A stretch of 33,699 bases of DNA from Pseudozyma flocculosa PF-1 (Eukaryota > Basidiomycota > Ustilaginomycetes > Ustilaginales > Ustilaginaceae): contig NW_006920898.1 of NCBI RefSeq assembly GCF_000417875.1, forward strand, positions 86,508-120,206, in the 5' to 3' direction. A model generated the notes under the pieces. The model did no database searches, was not told where the DNA came from, and saw only the letters and a program-made list of their open reading frames with translations. Positions 9,737 to 18,599 of this stretch are shown piece after piece; the first letter of the stretch is position 1, and every line of letters begins with the position of its first letter. The position numbers were made by a program, and so were the translations under genes.

Positions 9737-11716
9737 TCAGGCTTGGGACATACCGGCAATCGCCGAATTGACCAGGTCCCAGCCATCGGTGTCTCCGTCG
9801 ATGCTCCAGATGTTGAGGCCGCCGATACCGGCCTGCACCGCAAAGGCGCCCTTGTCCCACAGCGACGAAGTGTCGTCGTAGGTGACGACCGTCTGGCCGT
9901 TGGCGAGGTACGGCGTGTCGGAGCAGTCGTCCCAGTACTTTTGGTAACCCCCCGCCGCGACAAACAGGCCCGTCGACTTGTCCTTTGTCAGCGCGCCCTG
10001 CTTGACGAGCTGGTTGAAGTTGATCTGGCCAGAGCTCGTCGAGCCGTCGCTCGAGGTGAGCGTGCCGCGCCGCGAGAGGGCGGGGGCGGTCGAGGAAGAC
10101 CCCGAGGAGGGCAGCCGGCGAGCGTCGTAGCGACCGACCCTGCCAGAGGGCACGTCGCTTCGTAGCTCGAGCAGGCTCCCCTCATCCCGCTCCGGCGCCG
10201 CGACGTATCCGGGCGGCGTCGTGGCGCCCTTGGACGGGCTGGCATCCCGGATGGCCAGCGTCTTGGCCCGGAGCGAGTTGTCGCTGCGCGCCTTGAGCTT
10301 GCGCCGGCTCGACGAGTTGATGTAGCCGTACGACGGGATGCCGAGCAGGATCTTTTCCCTCGGCATGCCCGCCGACGCCCACTGCTTGACGCCCGCCGCC
10401 GCATTGGCGCTGGGCTGGCTCGAGTTGCCGCACAGGTCGGCCAGCGGCGCATTGGCGCCCGGGTTGCCCGATGACCCCCACACGTCGTAGTTCATGATGA
10501 GGACGTAGTCGAGCGCGCTCGCGGCCCGCTCCACGCTCGTCACGGGCTGCCCCGTGCTGGCGATCCAGGGCTGGTGCGACACCGCCGCCGAGAGGATGGC
10601 GCCCTGGGGCAGGGCGGCGCGCAGCTCCTGCAGGAACGTCTGGAAGTTCATCGTGTCCTGCGGATCGTACTGGTTGCCCTCGTTGCCCTGCCCCGGGTAC
10701 TCCCAGTCCAGGTCGATCCCGTCGAGCTGGTACTGGTCGTAGACCCCCTTGATGTTGGCGATGAACTTGGAGCGCGACGCGCTCGTCTTGACGGCCGGGC
10801 TGAAGTACGTCGAGCCTCCCCACCCGCCGATCGACAGCACCACCTTGGACTGGGCGCCGTGCGCCGCCGTCACGAGCCGCTTCAGCAGGCCCTTGGTGTT
10901 GTCGGTCGGAAAGTTGAGGTTGAAGTCCTGCGTCGGCAGCGCAAAGGCGTAGTTGATGAAGTCAAACTTGGAGAAGTCAATCTTCTCCGGCGGCAGGCTC
11001 GAGCTGGACCAGTCCGGCCAGTAGCCAGCCATCACTTTGCCGGTGTCGACTGTCTTGTCGCCGTCGGTGGTGGTGGTGTTGGTGGTGGTGGTGGTGTTGG
11101 TGTTGGTCGCGCCGGGTTTTGCGCTGGCCGTAGCCGTTGGCGCAGCGACGATCCCCGACGCGGTTGCACTTCCAGCACCGGACGATGCGCCGCCCGTTGC
11201 GCTGCCCTTCCCGCCTGCCCCATCCTGACGTTTGCACGTCTTGGCACGCTTCGTCCTCCGGCCGCCGCCGACGACGTCAGACTCCGTCGCTCTGGCCTTT
11301 CCCTTGCCCTTGCTCCGTGTCCCCGGGTCCACCATCTCGATCATGGTCGAAAAGGAAGGCGACCTCTGTTCCGCCCTCGGTTGCCCCGAACGGACTGCCC
11401 TCCGTCTACGGCCCCCGAGAATGTCCCAGACGGACGCCGTCGTCCTCCCGACCGCCGGTGGTTGGGGTTCAAGTGCGGCGCCGGCGCCGGCGCCGCTCCT
11501 CCTTCCGGGCGCAGACGATGCGCGTGCTGTCCCAGGTCCCTGCGAGCTACGCGCATAGGACCCCGAAGACGATGGGGTTGGCGCGAGGCTCGATGGCCCC
11601 GGCACGGCATTGGCGCTCCGCGAGAGGTGGAAGGGCACGTCGTCGTAGCCCGGTATCGCGGTCGCCGTCGTCGCCATCGTGGCGAGCGCCGTGAGCGCCA
11701 GTGGTAGCAGCTTCAT
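9737..11716 (-). CDS. Secreted GH18 chitinase with basic propeptide-like region
   Basis: Intronless, 659 aa. The start at 11716 (MKLLPLALTALATMATTATA) is a clear signal peptide, so the longer frame upstream is taken as leader. Residues about 20-163 are low-complexity and end in a basic cluster with a Lys162-Arg163 Kex2-type site before QDG. A Thr/Asn-rich linker follows at about 200-220. The GH18 barrel runs from about 228 (VMAGYWPDW) to 655. The catalytic DxxDxDxE is LDGIDLDWE, with D332, D335, D337 and the acid E339. SIGGWGG and the final strand NIWSIDGD are also present. An insert of about 95 residues (about 470-565), rich in Ser, Arg and Gly, separates the GIPSYGY strand from the rest of the barrel. 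The enzyme should hydrolyse chitin in the wall or outside the cell. I see no chitin-binding module or GPI signal. Confidence 0.92.
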   Translation of the reverse strand: MKLLPLALTALATMATTATAIPGYDDVPFHLSRSANAVPGPSSLAPTPSSSGSYARSSQGPGTARASSAPGRRSGAGAGAALEPQPPAVGRTTASVWDILGGRRRRAVRSGQPRAEQRSPSFSTMIEMVDPGTRSKGKGKARATESDVVGGGRRTKRAKTCKRQDGAGGKGSATGGASSGAGSATASGIVAAPTATASAKPGATNTNTTTTTNTTTTDGDKTVDTGKVMAGYWPDWSSSSLPPEKIDFSKFDFINYAFALPTQDFNLNFPTDNTKGLLKRLVTAAHGAQSKVVLSIGGWGGSTYFSPAVKTSASRSKFIANIKGVYDQYQLDGIDLDWEYPGQGNEGNQYDPQDTMNFQTFLQELRAALPQGAILSAAVSHQPWIASTGQPVTSVERAASALDYVLIMNYDVWGSSGNPGANAPLADLCGNSSQPSANAAAGVKQWASAGMPREKILLGIPSYGYINSSSRRKLKARSDNSLRAKTLAIRDASPSKGATTPPGYVAAPERDEGSLLELRSDVPSGRVGRYDARRLPSSGSSSTAPALSRRGTLTSSDGSTSSGQINFNQLVKQGALTKDKSTGLFVAAGGYQKYWDDCSDTPYLANGQTVVTYDDTSSLWDKGAFAVQAGIGGLNIWSIDGDTDGWDLVNSAIAGMSQA

Positions 11717-12977
11717 CGTAGGTCCTGTCGCCGAGACGCCTGTGGGTGGCCTGTAGTTGCCGAGCCGGTGGAATTGTGGTTGGGTCGGTGGCTCCCGGTG
11801 TTCAGTGCCCAGCACTGATGCTATCTACTGAAAAGTCCGAGGCAAAAAGGCGCGGTGCCTATGAAGTGTTCGAAAGAGTGTCGTTCGGAGAGATCCAGTC
11901 TCCTGGTGCGGATGCCAAATGGTTTTGTCGGACCCAGCCGACGTTGGTGGTGAAGTAAAGGAGAAAAGAGGGCGTCGCCGGTGTCCGGATCAACGGGCCT
12001 GGCGAGGTGAAGGAAGAAAAGGGAAGAGAAAGTGAGTGTGTGGCCAACGTCTGGACGCTTGGATGGAAGAAGAAGGAAGAGGAGGAGAAAGGAGCGAGAC
12101 AGGGCGATGGATATTTACCGGCGCTCCGACGAGAGATCCTTCCTGTCGCCCCTCGAAGCCCGCTGCGGATGGCAACCCAGGGAGGACGCCGTGTGCTGGG
12201 TTCCCCAAACTTGAGTCAGGATCTAGTTTGGCAAGATGACAGCCATGCTCGCCCGGAGCGAAGCTCCGATTCATAGCTCGCCCAGCTCGGCGGCCTGGAT
12301 TTGGCATCAAAGCGGGCGATTGGGCATCAGCGTGCAGCATGTGACGGCAGCGCCGCTACGCCGAGGCAGGGGTCAAATGAGGTGGCCACGGTAGGCTGCT
12401 GCTGCATGTCGTGCGGACAACAACATCTACGACGTGGCAGCAGCAGTCCATTGCGGCTGCGATCCCAGAAGAGGCATGACACCGAGAGAAGCGGGCCGCA
12501 GCGGCGCGTCGAGAAGCAAGCCAAGGCGAGATGGAATCGGCGCGGCCCATCGAGACATATCACCTCTGCCGGCGGCGTTTGGGTCCTGATCGCCGGTGCC
12601 GGTCGCTCGAGGCTGTGCAAGCGGGCAGCGTGCGTAGCAGCTGGACGGTGGTCATGCAGAATATGGACGAACACGATGGAGGCAGGCTGTGTTCGTCGCC
12701 GCCATCAAAGGGAAGCTGAGATGACGGGGCGGCCCTTTGTCGGGGTGGCGAGGGGAGCGGGCCCGGCCTCGAGAGGCTCGGCGTTGCCTGACATCCTGGA
12801 CCCTGAGGCCTTTTCGCTCGCTCGGCCGGGACGAGCGCCGATTCGAAACGCCGTGGCCGATGACGGGTTGCGATGGCCAGGCCTGCCCGCCCCCCGATGC
12901 CCAGCTTGGCCTGGTTTGGCCTAGCCTGCGCGGGAGGCGCGACACCCTGCGGCGGGCCTTTGCAGCGGCGACGACGT

Positions 12978-13013
<36 letters not shown>
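12978..13013 (+). repeat. (CAG)12 trinucleotide repeat
   Basis: Twelve uninterrupted CAG units in the intergenic gap upstream of the SigF-like gene. No supported gene covers it; the overlapping open frames lack coding character. A CAG run also encodes polyglutamine inside the next gene at about 14809. Confidence 0.9.
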
Positions 13014-13017
<4 letters not shown>

Positions 13018-13864
13018 GGCTTTTGCTGGCTCTGCTGCTAAAGGATGCCCCGCCTGGCCGTGGCCTGTCTGTCACTCGACCTCGAGTGCAGGGCCAGTCA
13101 GCCTAGCCCAGCCCGCGATAAAGCGGATGGATCGACGTGGAAGCTGGAGTGAGGCAGGCCGACCCCCAACAGCGAGGGTTGGCCAGTCACCGGGAGCCGC
13201 AACCTTGGACCCTTTCACGCTGCTCGCGGCCAGCCCTGCCTCTTGGTCGCCGGGCCGCACTAGTTCGCCTTCTGCCAGGCCTACCTCTTGTCGCCACAAC
13301 AACGCCGCATCGCAACGTGCCGCCCGAAGCCCGGCTGGGCAGCGCAGTCTATCGCAGGCTGGGGTAGTGGGCCTGCACTTGGCTTGCAGGCTGCCCTGGA
13401 AAACGGTGGCGTCGCGGACGATCTGCGACAGAGGTTGCGGTGCGGGGTTAAGGCGTGGCGTCGTCGCTGCCTCCAAGACTACTGCCCTTTTCACGGTGTG
13501 AAGGGCGATGATGGGAGCGCCCGCCAGCTCTCCCTCGGTACTGTATCGTGGGCCTGCCCCAACATGCGTGCCGGTACCAAACGCGGCAGGCAGGCAGGCC
13601 TCTGGCGTGCTGGGCCTGCCTCCCGCGCCGTCATGCCCGGAACGGGGACCTGGCATGCCCAGGCAGCGGGTCGATGTTGGTTGCTGCATTCGACCGTGAA
13701 GTCTGTCGTCGGGGTTTGCCAGCTCAGGCGGCAGGAGCAGCCAGCCGGCATGGACGGGCAGCGCAGCGAAAGCGATACAGTACCGACGCCGGTGCGGGCT
13801 AGCTGGCTGACGGGGTGGGCGTGGTGGTGGGCGGTGATGACGCGGCGGGTCGGCCAGCGTGAAA

Positions 13865-13890
13865 GCAGGCAGGCAGGCAGGCAGGCAGGC
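13865..13890 (+). repeat. (GCAG)n tetranucleotide repeat
   Basis: About six and a half perfect GCAG units. Shorter runs of the same tetranucleotide (either strand) occur at about 303-313, 2136-2152 and 13590, all in gaps between genes. Confidence 0.85.
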
Positions 13891-14649
13891 GTGCGGGCCC
13901 CGGGGAAGGCGAGCCCTGACGAGCGAGCGTGGGGCCGCCAATCGGTGCGGTGGTCCGCTTTCAGAAATCAGCCGCCCACGACGCCGACACACAACTCGAC
14001 CACACCCTACCGCCTCCTCCTCGTCCTCCCTGTCACCATCACCACCACCATCTCGCTCTACCTACCAGCCCACAGCGGCACCATCGTCAACCTCACTGCT
14101 CTCTCAACTTCTTTCCCCGTCTGAATTGGCCCGTCCAAGCCAAATCCCGACACGACCCCGCCGTCCAGCCCACCCACCTCAGCATCATCACCACCAGCCC
14201 GGACAATCTCCTCGGCCTCCAGCTGCTCTCTATCGGTACGGCCCGTCGAACATCTCGCCGGTCCGCGAATCTCCGCAGCCTTCCAACACGGCTCAACTAG
14301 ACGACCGCTATCTTCGCCAGCCCACGAAGCCAAACACCTCGACCTGCCACGCTCAAGTGCTGGCACACGAGACCGACGCTCGACTTTGCGCTTCCCCTCG
14401 CCAGGCGTCTCGCACTCGCGCTCGCACCGTAAGCCATCACCGCAGCCGCAACAAGCACGCAAGAGGCGCATCTGGCCATCGATCCAAGACAGCCCGCCTC
14501 CGAGCCTGCCTGCCTACCAATTCGCGCCTCGATAGAAGTACCAGCGGCGACCGCACCAGTCCTGCCCGGCATTTGCTCCTCTGCATCGAGGGCTGCTCCG
14601 TCCGCAAGGGATCTTGACGCAGCCGCCTAGAGCAGGTCACAGACGCTCC

Positions 14650-14805
14650 ATGTCCGGCCCGGTACCCTTTCCCGGAGCGGCCCCATCGGCCTTTGACTTT
14701 ACCTCGACAGAAAGCAACATGCGCATCGACATACCGCGATCCCGAGACGAAGGCCCCTCCCAACACAAGCGGCATACCTCCGCCAGTGCAGCGGCCAAGG
14801 AGGAA

Positions 14806-14840
<35 letters not shown>

Positions 14841-16887
14841 TCAGCACCAGCATCAGCATCAGCACCAGCATCAGCACCAGCAGCATCACACCGCTCAGCA
14901 CCACCCGCGCCAGCCAGGGCCGCACTCGGAGTCGTACTTTGCGGGTGCCGCCTCGCATCCTCGCACCCCCGGCACCGGCGGCATCGCCATGCGCGGCCAC
15001 GCCCGCAATCTCAGCTCCACTGGCAACCCGGCCCACGACGGCGCCCGTCCGATGTCGATGAGCCTTAGCCTCGGCGATCCCGGCTCGATGCACCCTGGCG
15101 CCGACGGCACCCACAGCGCCTTTGGCTTTAGCGCAGGCCCGCCCAGCCCCAGCACGCTCACCGACAACATCCTCGGCCTCCATGCCACCCTGTACGCCGG
15201 AAAGCGCAGCCCGGAAGAGGTGCGCGAGATGGTCTGGAGGTACTACGAGCGCGGCGCCGTCTTCGAGAGCCCACTGCTGTCGGCCCACGGCCGCGACCAG
15301 ATCGCGAACCAGTTCATGATGGCCTTTGCCCTGCCCGGCATGGAGGTCCAGTCCGAGCTGCGCGACGTCATCTGCAGCGACTTTGAGTTTGACGGCACGC
15401 GAGCCGGCATCATTGACCACACCATCACCGTCACCTTCTTCCCCTCGCTCTTTGGCTCTTCTGAGCCCGCCGACCCCGAGGCGCACCTCGACGACGCCAA
15501 CCGCACGCCTAGAGGCCCCTTTTCGGCGACGGCAGTGGCCTCGGCAGCGCCCGGAGGAGCATCGGGCTCGCAGCTGCCCTTTTCGGCGGTGCCCATCACG
15601 CCGCACCCGTTCGCCGACTACGGCGGCCACAGCGCGTCTTGGCGTCCCGGCGGCCAGAGCGGCTACAGCTACCCGCACAGTCCCATGACGCCCTTCAGCA
15701 TGAGCAGTGCTTGGGGCAACTCTCGGCCACACACCCCGGGCCATCCAACCACATCGTCGATCCGGCCGCTCTCCGGCACCACGGCCAACGCCGTTACCCA
15801 AACGCCGCCCAGCGTCAACGGCGACGACTTTGACGGTGCCGGACACGCGCCCTCGTCAGCGTTGCCGGCAACGATGTCGAGCCAATTTGTCGAGGCCGAC
15901 GCGGCAGGGGGCCACCTGGCGAGGCCACCGATCCCCGCCGAGTCGCTGCAGCCGCACTGGAGCGCCGAGGGCCTGGGCCGCAACACGTTCCGCAGCATCC
16001 TGTGGGGCCTCTTCCACCCGCGCGCGGCGCTCAAGTCGCTGTGCAGCATCCAGCTGCGCGTCATGAGCCGGCTCGAGTTCAACGACGCCGGGCTCATTGT
16101 GCGACACGAGGACACGTGGGGGCTGCGCGAGACGATCGAGGGCATCGTGCCGTTTGCGTCGCTCATCTACTCGATCGAGAGGCGGGTCGTCGGGTTCCTC
16201 GTATCGTGGGCCATCGGGCGCGGCCTGCGGCTGTCGTCGGTGCTGCTCAACAAGGCGCTCCACGGGCCATTCAGCAGCACGCCGCCGTCCGAGTACGAGG
16301 TGGTGCGGCGCGAGTCGGACCACCCGCAGGCCCACGAAGCGGCCAAGGCGCTGCTGGATCGTACGGGCAACCCGTCGGTGGGCGTGCGGCAGCCGCGCGA
16401 CTTTTATACGATTTCGCGGTCGCGGGCGCCGAGCCCCAACCGGTTTCGCTTCGGCACCCTGTCGGGATCGCACAGCGGCACCGTGACGGGGACGCGGTCG
16501 CGCGCGCGGTCGCTGGTCGGGCAGCACTCGATGACGCCCGCGACGCGGGCCGTGTCGACGGACAACCTCGCCTACCACTTTGGTGCGGGCGGGTCTGGCC
16601 CAGGGCCCAACGGCAACAGCGGCGGCGGTGGCGACGGTCGGCGGTCGATGGACCTGCCGCCCGACTCGGGCGCCAAGTACCGGGAGCGCTCGGCCAAGCG
16701 GCTCGAGGGCGGGCGGGCGTCGAGCACCAACTCTGCCCCGCCGACGACGGGCGAGGCATACGACTTTGGGCCCTCGACCAACCTGGTCAACATGTGGGAG
16801 CAGTTTTCCAACCACAGCAGCCGAGCTGGCTCCGTGGCCGAGGACCGGGTGCCCTCTCGCGCCCCGGACCAGGACCAGCAGTCGTAG
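14650..16887 (+). CDS. SigF-like NTF2-like domain protein with polyQ/His tract
   Basis: Single-exon frame of 745 aa. The ATG at 14650 (MSGPVPFPG) is the first in frame. Residues about 52-80 are polyglutamine grading into (QH)n. A conserved-looking domain is split in two: residues about 170-270 (LTDNILGLHATLYAG, then VREMVWRYYERGAVFESPL) and about 431-540 (HWSAEGLGRNTFRSIL, then IQLRVMSRLEFNDAGLI). A roughly 160-residue Gly/Ser/Pro/His insert lies between the halves. The second half ends in a hydrophobic stretch (VGFLVSWAIGRGLRL) that may touch membranes. Cone-like NTF2 folds with this pattern are annotated in fungi as SigF-like NTF2-like; I assign the family from memory of the pattern, with moderate confidence. 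The C-terminus is low-complexity, rich in Ser, Arg and Gly. No enzymatic role can be read. Confidence 0.8.
14806..14890 (+). repeat. CAG / CAGCAY repeat coding for polyQ and (QH)n
   Basis: About ten CAG codons are followed by alternating CAG and CAT/CAC codons, inside the SigF-like gene at about residues 52-80. The repeat stays in frame. It is probably length-polymorphic between strains, which is an inference from its purity. Confidence 0.85.
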
Positions 16888-17168
16888 TGCCCGGCGCGGC
16901 ACCTCCATGCGCCAGGGCGGCGACGCTGTAGTGCCGTGGCGCTGCTCTCTCTCTCTCTCTCTCTCTCTCTCTTGCACGCGCCTCTCTCTCGCAGCCTCTC
17001 TGTCGACCTTGAGCGAGCTGCTTTCGTACCGCCTGCCTTTGTTGCGCTTGGCAGCCGTCCCTTTGCCCCTTTGTCGCCCTCCATGCCTCTGGCGATACAC
17101 GCACACATACTCTCTCTCTGCCTTTCTCTCTCTCTGCCTTTCTCTCTCTCTGCCTTTCTCTCTCTCTG

Positions 17169-17263
<95 letters not shown>

Positions 17264-18599
17264 TTCTCTTTGTGCCTGTTCGATCACGGATCCCCCCTTT
17301 TGCACACGGTGTTGTAAGATAGCGCGGCAGCTGCTGGTATATTGTGTTCTGTTGTGTTTCTAGCCGTATTGACCCGGCAACGTCGTTTTGGCTCCTTGAC
17401 AACCGTTCCGTCGGCGTCGTCGTGAGGTGCCCGCGTCGAGATGGCGCAAGAGAGTGTGCAGGTGCGTGTGTGTGGGCGGATGTCGGTGTCGCTGGTTTCT
17501 GCTGCCTACGTAGGTCTCGCGACTGCCCCCGTCTTGGCCACGCCTTTTTTTGCCTCTTCTGGCGTGCCTGGACACAGTCAACACGGTAAAAGCAAAGATT
17601 GACTTGCAACCGAGTGCCTGGGCAAGTGGCAGGGGGAGGGAAGGGGCTACGTGAGAGTAGCGTTCGGGAAGGAGATGGGGCGGGACAAGAAGAGAGGGCA
17701 TCGGCCGGGGCTCACCTGTAGCACCTGACGGGCAGGGCCGGATGGGTCGAAGGTAGTGGTCGGATGGAGAGGGTAACTTAGGCACGGCTTCTTTTGAGGC
17801 CTCACCGCTGTCAAGCGAGTGGCGTGGTGTCCAGGGCCACGCCGCCTGGTGGCCCAGCGCAGACAACGGCTTGCCAGGCAAGCCTCGCTTGCTTTGCCAG
17901 CTTGCTCTCAGGCAGACTTTGCCGCCGCACGGCAGCCGAGCACGGGTACACGGCCAGCTTGCTGGTTGCTGCGTGCCTCGGCGGCTCACCTTGGTGGCGT
18001 GCAACACAGCTGCAGGTACAGAGGCCAGCTGGTTGGTGTCCTCGGTCGAAAAAGGAACGCATACAGACAAGGCCGGTCAGAAAGTGCACGCAGGCGAGGC
18101 GGACACATGGTGACTGGGTGAGGATTGCAACCAAGGCGAGGCGACAAAGGTGGTATGGGCCGGCTTGACTTGGCGAGGGTGGCCATGCAGGAGTTGATGG
18201 TTGGAAATGGGACGTAGATGGAAAACGGAGGTGGCCCTGATGGCGCAAGTGATGAAGAAAGAGACGGAGGTGAGCTGGAGCACCAAGGGGCGACCCCCTG
18301 CAGGGAGCTTGCTTTTCTCCGCCTTGAGTGGGTTACAAGTAGGGCCGAGACAGCAAGCGTCTCTTTCTTTTCTTCCCACCACCGCCACCAGCAACACCAT
18401 CTCCAACGCCCCCCACCATCGCCGTTGCCTCCATCACCAACGTCCAGCGACGCTCACAGCGCCGCTATCGTGTGGGCACCCTCCTTGGCCCGTCTCTCTC
18501 CCTATCACCGCCGTCCTCGAGCGGGCAGGCACGCATACACCGACAATCCGCCCACCCATTCCCCGCACCCGCGAGCGCTGCTCCATCCCGGCCGCCATC
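16888..18599. other. Gene-free spacer, 1.7 kb, with (TC)n arrays
   Basis: This lies between two plus-strand genes. The left part is dominated by pyrimidine microsatellites (separate entry). The part from about 17800 to 18100 is dense in TGCC/GGCA and CTTGC words. The part from about 18350 to 18599 is C/A/T-rich and is the likely leader of the P-loop gene. Open frames here have no recognisable protein features. Confidence 0.5.
17111..17272 (+). repeat. (TC)n microsatellite with degenerate 16-bp units
   Basis: Four imperfect units of the form TCTCTCTCTCTGCCTT lead into a pure (TC)n run of about 83 bases (17173-17255), then a decaying tail. A second, shorter (TC)n run lies at about 16944-16971. 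Both lie just 3' of the SigF-like stop codon, so part of the array is probably in that gene's 3' UTR. Confidence 0.95.

Larger units (their letters stand above)
11717..14649. other. Gene-free spacer of 2.9 kb with simple repeats
   Basis: This lies between two divergent genes, the chitinase (-) and the SigF-like gene (+). Open frames are present on both strands but none shows a domain, signal peptide or consistent coding bias. The segment from about 13950 to 14649 is C/T/A-rich and resembles a long 5' leader. A GTAAGC at 14429 and a CTAG at 14627-14630 could bound a 5' UTR intron, but that is speculative. Contains a (CAG)12 run and a (GCAG)n run, listed separately. Confidence 0.5.

Noticed and set aside
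13072..13992. 306-codon minus-strand and overlapping plus-strand open frames
   Set aside because: Both cross simple repeats, have low-complexity content and no homology-like motifs.
14437..15846. 469-codon minus-strand frame opposite the SigF-like gene
   Set aside because: Antisense to a well-biased gene; its long Leu/Met/Val run is just the reverse of the CAG/CAT repeat.
15856..17609. Minus-strand frames with long Arg-Glu runs
   Set aside because: The Arg-Glu runs are the translated (GA)n complement of the (TC)n microsatellite.
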